Positions 1-7,922 of a stretch of 64,000 nucleotides of DNA are shown piece after piece (positions within the stretch are counted from its first letter, which is position 1; each line of letters begins with the position of its first letter). The position numbers and the translations under genes were made by a program. The notes beneath the pieces were generated by a model. The model saw only the letters and a list, made by a program, of their open reading frames with translations, searched no databases and was not told the DNA's origin. The DNA comes from Desulfobulbaceae bacterium (GTDB lineage: Bacteria > Desulfobacterota > Desulfobulbia > Desulfobulbales > Desulfobulbaceae), in assembly GCA_019163135.1 (NCBI GenBank), contig JAFLKR010000003.1, forward strand, positions 17,901 through 81,900. Reading direction: 5' to 3'.

Positions 1-2388
1 ATGGTTGATGGAGAGCGGGCCCAGTCCTTCGCGCAGGCTGGCCACGGTGGAGAGCGGGACCAACTGGCCCTGGCTCGAGCGGATATGGAGCAGGTCGAGG
101 GCGGCGGGATCGGACTGGAATTGTTTTTGGAATTCAACAATCACGCTGTATTGGTCGTTGGCGCCGAAGATGGTGGAGACGTCGCGTTCGCCGTAGGCGC
201 TGTACAGGGTGTTTTCGATTTGCTCAGGCGAGACGCCGAGCAGCAGGGCCCGATTGCGGTCGATCACCACATTGAGTTCCGGGTTGTCCATCTGCAGGTC
301 GCTGGAGACATCGATCAGGCCGGGGGCGTCAACCATGGCGCGTTCGAGTTGGCGGGAGACCGCATACAGCTGGTCGGGCTCGATCCCCTGCAGGGTTAGC
401 TGGTAGAGGCTGCGGGAGCGCCGTCCGCCGATGGTGATCGGCAGGGGATTGACCAGCATAGCGCGGATCCCAGGGATCTGGTTGAGTTTGGGCCGCAGGT
501 GCTGGATAACCTGATCGGCGCTCAGCGCCCGTTCGGAGCGGGGTTTGAGGATGAACATCATGAATCCGGTGGTGTTGACGCTGATCATGAAGCGGTCGAT
601 ATTGGGGTCCTGCTGGGCAATGGCCCCCAGTTGCATCATGTGTTCCATCAGGTTGGACCAGGCAATGCCCTGGTCGGTCTGGGTGGAGACCATGATGAAG
701 CCGCGGTCTTCCGAGGGGATAAAACCTTTGGGCACGGTTAGGAAGAGTTGGACCGTGGCCGCGAGGAGTACCAGGGAAATCACCATGGTGGTCCGTTTGC
801 AGCGCAGCACGGCCAGCAGGCTGCGGTCGTACCAGCCCACCATCCGCTGGTAGCCGGCCTCGGTCCATTGATAGAGTCGGCCGTGCTCACTGTGGCCGCC
901 TTCTTTGAGGAAACGGCTGCAGAGCATGGGCACCAGGGTCAGGCTGATCACGCCGCTGACCAGCACCGCGACGCCGATGGTCACCGAAAATTCGCGGAAC
1001 AGCCGGCCCATGAGTCCGCCGAGAAAGAGCAGGGGAATGAAGATCGCCACCAGCGACAGGGTCATGGAGATGATGGTGAAGGTGACCTCATGGGCGCCAT
1101 CCAGGGCCGCCTGCATGCGGTTTTTGCCCATCTCCAGGTGGCGGACAATGTTTTCGAGCACCACAATGGAGTCGTCGACCACAAAGCCCACCGCCAGGGT
1201 CAGGGCCATCAGCGACATGTTGTTGAGGCTGTAGCCGAGCAGATAGATCACCGCAAAGGTGCCGATCACCGACATCGGCAGCGACAGGCTGGGGATGAGC
1301 GTGGCGCTGAAGTTGCGGATGAAGAGAAATATCACCAGTACCACCAGCGCCAGGGTCAGCAGCAGGGTGAACTGGATATCCTCAGCCGAGGCCTTGATCG
1401 CCAGACTGCCGTCGCGCAGGGTGGCCAGTTGGATTGAGGCGGGCAGGCTCTCGGCGAGTTTGGGCAGGAGGGCCTTGACGGCGTCGGCCACCTCGATGGT
1501 ATTCATGCCCGGCTGCTTTTCGATAGCCAGGAAGATCGATCGCGCCTTGGTGTCGGGGGTGAAGAACCAGGCGCCGGACTGGTCGTTTTCGACGCTGTCG
1601 ATCACCTCTGCCACCTCAGCCAGGCGGATGGGTCGGTGATTGCGGACCGCGACTACGATTTCCTTGTACTGCTCGGCCACCTTGAGCTGGCCGTTGGCCT
1701 GGAGGGTGAGATTGCGGTGCGGGCCGATCAGCTGGCCCATGGGCTGGTTGGCGTTCTGGGCGCTGACGGCTTTGGCGACTTCATCGCCATCGAGGTCCAA
1801 TCCCTTGAGCGCCTGCGGGTCGAGCTGGACGCGGACCGCATATTTCTGGGTGCCGCGCAGGGTGACCTGGGACACGCCGTTGATCATCGACAAACGCTGG
1901 CTCATGGTCTGGCCGTACTGGTCAAGCAGGGAGAGCGGCAGGGTCGGACTGCTGAGCGAGATGAACAGAATCGGGTCAACGGCCGGGTTGGTCTTGCGGA
2001 ACGAGGGCGGCGCAGGCATGCCGTCGGGCAGATTGCGGGCCGCCAGCGAAATGGCGGTCTGCACATCCTGCGCGGCGGCGTCGATATCGCGCTCCAGGGA
2101 AAACTGGAGGGTGATTTGGGTGCCGCCGACCGTGCTTACCGAGCTCATCGAATCGATGCCGGCAATGGTGGCGAACTGTTTTTCCAGGACCGTGGCCACG
2201 GTCGAGGCCATGGTGTCCGGGCTGGCGCCGGGCAGGGTGGCGTTGACCAGGATGGTCGGGAAATCGACGTTGGGCAGGTCGCTGATTGCCAGCTGCTTAT
2301 AGCCGATCAGGCCGGCCAGGAGGATGCTGACCATCACCAGCACGGTCATGACCGGCCGACGAATAAAGAGCGCGGAAATCCCGGTCAT
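1..2388 (-). CDS. RND-family multidrug efflux permease (partial)
   Basis: Inner-membrane proton-driven pump subunit that exports drugs or other hydrophobic compounds through an adaptor and outer-membrane channel. It starts at ATG 2388 and runs off the left edge, so about 796 of the usual roughly 1040 residues are visible. The N-terminus (MTGISALFIRRPVMTVLVMV) is the classic first RND transmembrane helix. It is followed by the porter region and, near residues 340-480, helices containing GFVVDDSIVVLENI, the central motif with paired acidic residues used in proton relay. The sequence is closest in feel to MdtB/MdtC-type pumps. Its ATG overlaps the adaptor stop codon (ATGA), which suggests translational coupling. 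The substrate cannot be told from sequence. Confidence 0.93.
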   Translation of the reverse strand, partial: MTGISALFIRRPVMTVLVMVSILLAGLIGYKQLAISDLPNVDFPTILVNATLPGASPDTMASTVATVLEKQFATIAGIDSMSSVSTVGGTQITLQFSLERDIDAAAQDVQTAISLAARNLPDGMPAPPSFRKTNPAVDPILFISLSSPTLPLSLLDQYGQTMSQRLSMINGVSQVTLRGTQKYAVRVQLDPQALKGLDLDGDEVAKAVSAQNANQPMGQLIGPHRNLTLQANGQLKVAEQYKEIVVAVRNHRPIRLAEVAEVIDSVENDQSGAWFFTPDTKARSIFLAIEKQPGMNTIEVADAVKALLPKLAESLPASIQLATLRDGSLAIKASAEDIQFTLLLTLALVVLVIFLFIRNFSATLIPSLSLPMSVIGTFAVIYLLGYSLNNMSLMALTLAVGFVVDDSIVVLENIVRHLEMGKNRMQAALDGAHEVTFTIISMTLSLVAIFIPLLFLGGLMGRLFREFSVTIGVAVLVSGVISLTLVPMLCSRFLKEGGHSEHGRLYQWTEAGYQRMVGWYDRSLLAVLRCKRTTMVISLVLLAATVQLFLTVPKGFIPSEDRGFIMVSTQTDQGIAWSNLMEHMMQLGAIAQQDPNIDRFMISVNTTGFMMFILKPRSERALSADQVIQHLRPKLNQIPGIRAMLVNPLPITIGGRRSRSLYQLTLQGIEPDQLYAVSRQLERAMVDAPGLIDVSSDLQMDNPELNVVIDRNRALLLGVSPEQIENTLYSAYGERDVSTIFGANDQYSVIVEFQKQFQSDPAALDLLHIRSSQGQLVPLSTVASLREGLGPLSINH

Positions 2389-3617
2389 TGCTGGCCTCTC
2401 GCCTTGCTGTCGCCGGATTTGACGCCTTGCGGATCATCTTCGGCCTTGGCCAGGGGAGTGTTTTTGCGTTCTTCGACCTTGACGCCGTCGGCCAGCTGCA
2501 ACTGCCCGTCGGTGACCACCCGTTCCCCTGCCTGGAGTCCGGCCTCGATCACGGTCTCGCCCTGGTAGCGCATGCCCGGAGTCACGCCCCGATATTCGAC
2601 GCGCTGCTCTTCCTTGACCACATAGACATACGGCTCCTTTTGCCCGATCTGGACCGCCTGGGAGGGTACCACGACACAGTCGGGTCGGGTGGCGAGCTGG
2701 ATCCGGACATCAACGAGTCGGCCCGGCCAGAGGGCCTTGTCGGTGTTGGCAAAACTGGCTTTGAGCCGGATAACGCCAGTGGTGGGGTCCACGGTATTGT
2801 CGATGAAGGAGAGCGAGCCGGTGAGCCGCTTACCGCCGGTATTTTTGGCCACTGCCAGCACCTTGAGGGTTCCAGCGGCCTGGTAGGTATTGATAGCTTG
2901 GAGTTGCTGACCGGGAACGGTGAAGGTGGTCAGGATTGGCTGCATCTGATTGATAATGACCATGGGAGTGTCGGCGTTGGCCTTGATCAGGTTGCCCTGA
3001 TCGGTGCGGATCTCCCCGGTGCGGCCGGCCAGCGGTGAGCGGATGGTACAATAATCGAGTTCCAGACGAGCGGCCTCCACTGCGGCCTGATCCCCCTGCA
3101 CGGTGGCAATGAGGGTGGCCACTTTGGTGGCAGCTTGATCGGCCTGTTCGGCGGAAACATACCCTTTCTGGGCGGCCAGGGCATAGCGTTCTCCCGCCCG
3201 GCGGGCGTTCTCCAGTTCGGCCTTGTCCCGGGCCAGCGCAGCTTCCATTTTGGCCAGATTGGCGGCAAAGGGCCGGGCGTCGATGGTGAAGAGCAGCGCG
3301 CCGGCCTTGACCTCGTCGCCTTCCTTGAAATGGACCGACTTGAGGGTTCCGGTCACTTGGGAACGAACTTCCACCGAGGCAAAGGCTTCGACATGGCCGG
3401 TGGCATCGATCTCAACCGGCAGGGTCTTTTGCTGGCTGGTTGCGATGGTCACCGGCACCGCGGTTTTCTTTTTCTGTCCGCCTTTGGGACCCTCGTTTTT
3501 TTTATCTGAGGAACAACCCGGCAGCAGGAGGAGGGCGCAGCTGATGAGCACCAGGAGCAGAAAAAGAATACAATAAGGTCGGGATGCGGGACCACGTGAA
3601 CTGGGGGCGGAGATCAT
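2385..3617 (-). CDS. RND efflux periplasmic adaptor (membrane fusion protein)
   Basis: Periplasmic adaptor of about 410 residues linking the RND pump to the outer-membrane channel. The N-terminus has a hydrophobic segment ending in a lipobox-like LLPGC, so it is probably a lipoprotein anchored to the inner membrane. The half-motif VEVRSQVTGTLKSVHFKEGD is a biotinyl-lipoyl-like domain. A coiled-coil hairpin rich in Ala and Glu follows at about residues 125-190, then beta-barrel domains. It belongs to the AcrA/MdtA family. The start overlaps the stop of the upstream channel gene by four bases, and its own stop overlaps the permease start, so the three genes form one coupled operon read leftwards. 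Confidence 0.93.
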   Translation of the reverse strand: MISAPSSRGPASRPYCILFLLLVLISCALLLLPGCSSDKKNEGPKGGQKKKTAVPVTIATSQQKTLPVEIDATGHVEAFASVEVRSQVTGTLKSVHFKEGDEVKAGALLFTIDARPFAANLAKMEAALARDKAELENARRAGERYALAAQKGYVSAEQADQAATKVATLIATVQGDQAAVEAARLELDYCTIRSPLAGRTGEIRTDQGNLIKANADTPMVIINQMQPILTTFTVPGQQLQAINTYQAAGTLKVLAVAKNTGGKRLTGSLSFIDNTVDPTTGVIRLKASFANTDKALWPGRLVDVRIQLATRPDCVVVPSQAVQIGQKEPYVYVVKEEQRVEYRGVTPGMRYQGETVIEAGLQAGERVVTDGQLQLADGVKVEERKNTPLAKAEDDPQGVKSGDSKARGQQ

Positions 3618-5107
3618 AGGGTGTTCCTTGCTGCGGGGGTGTTTTGCGGATCAATAGTGGGAGGGGGAGAGGTTGGGTCGGTCTCGGTTTGCCAGCCGCC
3701 GCCCAGAGACTTGTACAAGGCGACCAGGTCGACCGCCAGCCGCTGGTCGCTCAGGGCAAGTTTGTCCTGGGACTGGTACAAGGCGTTTTCGCTCTGCAAT
3801 ACATTGAGAAAGGTGGTCAGGCCCGCTTTATACTGCCCCCTGGCAATGACCACGGCGCGTTGGCTGGTGACCACGGCCTCGCTCAACATGGTGCGGGTGG
3901 TCTGTTCGCGGTCCAAGGCGACCAAGGCATTTTCGGCCTCTGCCAAGGCCGCCAGCACCGTTTTTTCATAGGTGATCCGGGCACGATCGCGGCGGGCCTC
4001 GGTGATTTCGATCCCCGCTCTGGCACGGCCGCCATCGAAGAGCGGCCACTGCACTGCCGGTCCGGCTGCCCAGAAGCGACTGCCGGTGCTGACGAGATCC
4101 CCCAGGGAGGTGCTTTGAAGGCCGATCAGGGCAGAGAGCGAGAAGCGGGGGAACAGTTCGGCGGTGGCAACGCCCACCGTGGCGGTGGCTGCTGCCAGTT
4201 GTCGTTCGGCGCTGCGGATATCGGGACGTTGCCGGAGCAGGTCCGAGGGCAGGGTGGCGGGCAGTTGCGGCGGTAACGGCGGGACGGGTGTCACCTTGCT
4301 CAGCGCCGCCTTTAAGGATTTCGGCTGTTGCCCCAGCAGCAGCGCCAATTGGTGCATGGCCTGGGTGGAGGTACTTTCCAGAGCAGGAACCTGGGATTTG
4401 ATCAGGGAGAGCTGGGTCTCGGCCTGGACGATTTCCAGTTCGCCGCCCAGGCCGATCTGGAATTTGTTGCGAACCAGTTCCACGGTCTGTTCCTGGGTGC
4501 GGATATTATCCAGAGCTATGGCCAGCCGCAGTTGGCTGGCGCGGAGTTCGAGATAATTCCTGGCCACTTCGGCCTCCAGGGTGACCAGGACATCCCGCCG
4601 GTCTTCCACGGTGGCGGCGAGGTTGGCATCGGCGGCTTCGACTTGACGACGAATACCGCCGAAGATATCAAGCTCCCAGCCGGCATCGAAATTCGCCTGG
4701 TACAAAGTCTGGGAGTTGCTGTCGGAGGCGATGTTTTCGCTGCGTCGACTGTTCATGGCGCTGCCGCCGACGTCAAGGGAGGGGAGCGCCGCGGCCACAG
4801 TGAGCTGACGCTGGGCTCTGGCCTCGCGGATGCGGGTTTCGGCGATGCGAAGTTCAAGGTTGGCGGCTGCGGCTCTTGCGATCAGCGAGTCCAGCACCGG
4901 ATCGCGGAACAGGGACCACCATTGCTGGATCGCTGCATCGGTGGTCATCCGAATCGCTCCAGAGGCGTCCCCCCATTGGGAGGGCATATCCGGCTGAGGG
5001 GTCTGGAAATCAGGGCCGACCGGAGTGCAGGCGCCGAGGCTGGCGATTACGGCCCAGACGGCTAACCGCAGGGGCAGGGCTCTTCTGCTTGTAGTAACGA
5101 CGCTCAC
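3614..5107 (-). CDS. Outer-membrane efflux channel lipoprotein (NodT/OprM type)
   Basis: TolC-like outer-membrane factor completing the tripartite efflux system. I chose GTG 5107 because AGGGAG lies about seven bases upstream and the protein then begins with a short signal ending in a LGAC lipobox followed by TPVGPDF, typical of NodT-family lipoproteins. A longer reading frame extends to 5224, but its extra N-terminus looks non-coding. With this start the protein is 497 residues. Two TolC-type repeats are visible, each with long Ala/Leu/Gln-rich helices, and the second contains the usual RPDIRSAERQLAAATATVGV. It is the first gene of the operon. Confidence 0.9.
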   Translation of the reverse strand: MSVVTTSRRALPLRLAVWAVIASLGACTPVGPDFQTPQPDMPSQWGDASGAIRMTTDAAIQQWWSLFRDPVLDSLIARAAAANLELRIAETRIREARAQRQLTVAAALPSLDVGGSAMNSRRSENIASDSNSQTLYQANFDAGWELDIFGGIRRQVEAADANLAATVEDRRDVLVTLEAEVARNYLELRASQLRLAIALDNIRTQEQTVELVRNKFQIGLGGELEIVQAETQLSLIKSQVPALESTSTQAMHQLALLLGQQPKSLKAALSKVTPVPPLPPQLPATLPSDLLRQRPDIRSAERQLAAATATVGVATAELFPRFSLSALIGLQSTSLGDLVSTGSRFWAAGPAVQWPLFDGGRARAGIEITEARRDRARITYEKTVLAALAEAENALVALDREQTTRTMLSEAVVTSQRAVVIARGQYKAGLTTFLNVLQSENALYQSQDKLALSDQRLAVDLVALYKSLGGGWQTETDPTSPPPTIDPQNTPAARNTL

Positions 5108-5666
5108 GGGTATCTCCCTGAACCATGGACGATTGCTGATGTGTACGAGAATGGCTTCAAGGATTGCAACCCAGATATCTGACTGAGGCCTTCTTCGGAA
5201 ATAATCCGGTATGCATTGTTTCACCGCAAATAAGAAAAATTACCTGAAACTTTTTGTTTTCACAAGAAAATTGAAGTCTTCACCCTGGTGGTTTCTGTAC
5301 GGGGCAAGCTTGACGAAAGGTCGCACATGACTGTATCCGAAGGCCGAGTTGCAAAAGGCCGGGGAAGTGGACCGGTTTCCTGCGATACTTCATGGGGTTG
5401 TTATGTATCTACTTGTAATGTAATTGAAAAATTTCAGTGCCGTTTTTCGCCTTGTTTGTTAGAAAAGTGTTAGGGTACCGTTTTTTTGATGTCATAATTG
5501 TGTTAGAACGGTAAAGTCGTTGCGGCTTAAGGCAGGCAAATTCTGTTTGCCGGAGGTGGGGCTCCGTGTGTTGCTCTGGGATGATAACGTCCTTTATTTT
5601 TTAGTTCTGTTGGCCTTGAAGAGCCAGTTAAAAGCACCCGAATTTTGAAAGGAAAAGGAAACAATT
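5108..5666. other. Divergent intergenic region between efflux and phosphate operons
   Basis: About 560 bases without a convincing gene. It must carry promoters for the leftward efflux operon and the rightward phosphate operon. The segment 5310-5390 looks able to fold: the two GGCC tracts near 5343 and 5358 and a GGAA/TTCC pair near 5363-5380 can form small stems. I could not match it to a known riboswitch. A Pho-box-like site is listed separately. Confidence 0.5.
5489..5505 (+). promoter_or_regulatory. Candidate Pho box (PhoB-binding site)
   Basis: ATGTCATAATTGTGTTA matches the enterobacterial Pho box consensus CTGTCATAAATCTGTCA at 13 of 17 positions by eye, including both TGT cores at an 11-base period. 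It lies about 160 bases upstream of a DUF47 gene and a phosphate transporter, a sensible target for phosphate control. A single site judged by eye may be chance. Confidence 0.35.
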
Positions 5667-6311
5667 ATGAACCTTGGTTTTCTCGCCAAAATACTGCCGC
5701 CGCCCGAGAACAAATTTTATCAACATTTTGAAAATGGGGCCGAGGTCTGCGAACTATCTTCCCAACTGTTTTATCAAATTGTCCATTCTGATCTGAAAGA
5801 GCGGGAAGAGTATCTAATCCATGCCAAAACCTACAAGCGAAGGGCCGTTGAATCCATGGAAGGCAGCCTGTCGCTGCTCAATGCTTCCTTTATCACCCCG
5901 ATTGACCGGGAAGATATTCAGCTGATATCGACCTACCTCTACAAAAGTACCAAGGTTATTCTCAAGGCCTGCGTCAACCTGCGGATTTACAAGATCGATT
6001 CCTACAACGATATAGTCAAGAAGCAGGCGGAGATTTTACTCAAAGCGGCGGAAGAACTGCGGACTATTATCTCCATGTTGAAGAATAACGCGCCGTTGAA
6101 AGATATCACCGCCTGCAACTACCGGATCAAGGATATTGAAAACCGCGGCGACGAGATTCTATTTACCGCCACGGAAGAGCTTTTTTCCGGCAAATACGAC
6201 GCGCTGTACGTGCTTAAATTGCGGGACATTTATAAGGGCATTGAAAATGCGCTGGATATATGTTCGGTCATTTCCGATCTCATTATCAATATCGCCCTTA
6301 AGCATAGTTGA
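5667..6311 (+). CDS. DUF47 family PhoU-like phosphate transport regulator
   Basis: Cytoplasmic all-helical protein of 214 residues in the DUF47/PhoU-like family, often encoded directly before PiT transporters and thought to modulate their activity. The N-terminal FLAKILPPPENKFYQHFENG and the metal-binding-type ENRGDEI segment near residue 155 fit the family, as does the length. It starts at ATG 5667 after a GAAAGGAAAAGGAA ribosome site. It is followed after 77 bases by the transporter gene, and the two are probably co-transcribed. The molecular mechanism of DUF47 proteins is not well established. Confidence 0.88.
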   Translation: MNLGFLAKILPPPENKFYQHFENGAEVCELSSQLFYQIVHSDLKEREEYLIHAKTYKRRAVESMEGSLSLLNASFITPIDREDIQLISTYLYKSTKVILKACVNLRIYKIDSYNDIVKKQAEILLKAAEELRTIISMLKNNAPLKDITACNYRIKDIENRGDEILFTATEELFSGKYDALYVLKLRDIYKGIENALDICSVISDLIINIALKHS

Positions 6312-6388
6312 GCTGTCCCTATTGTTTTTCCGAACGAGGGAAGCGTATTGCCGCTCATGATAGCATCACGGAAAAAGGAAGAGAATAA

Positions 6389-7372
6389 ATGGTTCTGACC
6401 CTGCTTATCTTTGTTATCGTCATTGCCCTGGTGTTTGAATATATCAACGGGTTTCACGATTCCGCCAACGCCATCGCCACCGTGGTATCAACCAAGGTCC
6501 TGAGTGCCCGTACAGCCGTCATCTATGCCGGGGTCCTTAACATGGTCGGCGCTTTTTTTGGCACCCATGTCGCCAGCACGGTCGGCAAAGGGATTATAAC
6601 GACGGGAAGCGTAACCCAGGGGGTGATTCTCTGCGCCCTGCTTTCGGCCATCATTTGGAATCTGATAACTTGGTATTACGGCATTCCCTCGAGCTCTTCC
6701 CATGCTTTGATCGGAGGATTGATTGGGGCAGGACTCTCAAAAGCCGGCTATGGCGTCGTTCAGATTCACGGCGTCACTCAAAAAGTAATCCTGCCGATGA
6801 TTACTTCGCCGCTCTTAGGTTTTATTATCGGTTTTTTGTGCATGGTGTTGATTTTATGGCTGTGCGCCAAGGCAAGTCCCAGTACGGCCAATCGCTATTT
6901 CAAAAAACTGCAACTGGTGTCTTCAGGCATCATGGCCTTGAGTCATGGCACCAACGATGCCCAGAAAACCATGGGAATTATCACCCTGGCCCTGGTGAGT
7001 TATGGTGCCCTGCCCACCTTTGAGGTGCCATTCTGGGTTATTTTCGGTTGCGCGGTGACCATGGGACTGGGCACCATGGGCGGCGGGTTGCGGATTATCC
7101 GCACCATGGGGACCAAAATGATAAAACTCAAACCTGTGCATGGGTTTGCTGCCGAAACTTCTGCCGCCATCGTCATTCTTAGTGCTTCCCATTTCGGTAT
7201 TCCGGTCAGCACCACCCATGTTATTTCCACCTCCATCATGGGGGTCGGCAGCACCAGGGGCATTCATGCCTTGAAGTGGGGCGTCGTCGGCAACATCGTC
7301 CTGGCCTGGGTCCTTACCATCCCCGTCTGCATGGTCATCGCCGCCGTGCTCTACCGCATCCTGCCGGTGTAA
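6389..7372 (+). CDS. pit: PiT-family inorganic phosphate transporter
   Basis: Inner-membrane carrier of 327 residues that takes up phosphate (in bacteria often as a metal-phosphate complex) with a cation gradient. The two PiT signature repeats are visible: NGFHDSANAIATVVSTKVLS near residue 20 and LSHGTNDAQKTMGII near residue 185. Each is embedded in a long run of hydrophobic helices, and the conserved GIPVSTTH motif lies near residue 270. Length is usual for short bacterial PiT proteins. A GGAAGAG site precedes ATG 6389. The DUF47 gene upstream is its usual partner. Confidence 0.95.
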   Translation: MVLTLLIFVIVIALVFEYINGFHDSANAIATVVSTKVLSARTAVIYAGVLNMVGAFFGTHVASTVGKGIITTGSVTQGVILCALLSAIIWNLITWYYGIPSSSSHALIGGLIGAGLSKAGYGVVQIHGVTQKVILPMITSPLLGFIIGFLCMVLILWLCAKASPSTANRYFKKLQLVSSGIMALSHGTNDAQKTMGIITLALVSYGALPTFEVPFWVIFGCAVTMGLGTMGGGLRIIRTMGTKMIKLKPVHGFAAETSAAIVILSASHFGIPVSTTHVISTSIMGVGSTRGIHALKWGVVGNIVLAWVLTIPVCMVIAAVLYRILPV

Positions 7373-7922
7373 CCGCAGTTCGGATTGATCGTATTGAATG
7401 CAGCTTTTTTCAAGTTAGCCGTAGGGTAACTTCTCCTGGTGATTGCCAATTTGGGTACCATGGCAGTTTAGCGGTGCGCTTCTGGTAGGCTCCGGGTGGG
7501 CCGGGTAACCTGCAGAGCCTTTTCATAATCCCCCGTGTCCCCGGTCGGTCTTCTCTATTCGTCGCAAAATACCCCCTGTTTTTTCCCGTTTTCCCCATGG
7601 GCTCGCCTTAGTATCTTTTAGAAAAAACCTTGAACATCTTGCATCTCATCTTCTGGCTATCTTTGGCTGCGGTTTTGCGCTGGTCACCACAACCAAATCT
7701 GACCCAAACCTGAGCGCAATTTTGTCCAGGTTGTTTGCGAACAGGCCCTTAGATTCCCTGTTGTCGTCCTCTGATAGCAAAGCGCATAATCCCCGTTGAT
7801 TTACAACCCAAGGGCGCATCGCTATGAGGCGACGAAACATGATCGAAGCGGCCGGCCGGTGCCGATTTTTCAATGGATTGTGCGCAGATTAACGAGTATC
7901 ATTTTTCCTTAAGGAGACGATG
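7373..7922. other. Intergenic region before the signalling operon
   Basis: About 550 bases with no gene I can support. A GC-rich imperfect hairpin followed by TTTT at about 7488-7523 (GGCTC pairing with GAGCC) could end the phosphate operon. Two short minus-strand open frames here, of about 60 and 75 codons, have no good ribosome site and resemble nothing I know. The promoter of the following ten-gene operon should lie here; I see no clear consensus. Confidence 0.4.

Noticed and set aside
3614-5224. Longer version of the outer-membrane channel starting at 5224.
   Set aside because: The extra 39 residues hold no signal peptide, whereas GTG 5107 has a ribosome site and places a proper lipoprotein signal at the start.
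7646-7873. A 75-codon minus-strand frame that looked like a possible transposase tail.
   Set aside because: No conserved transposase residues, no inverted repeats and no ribosome site.
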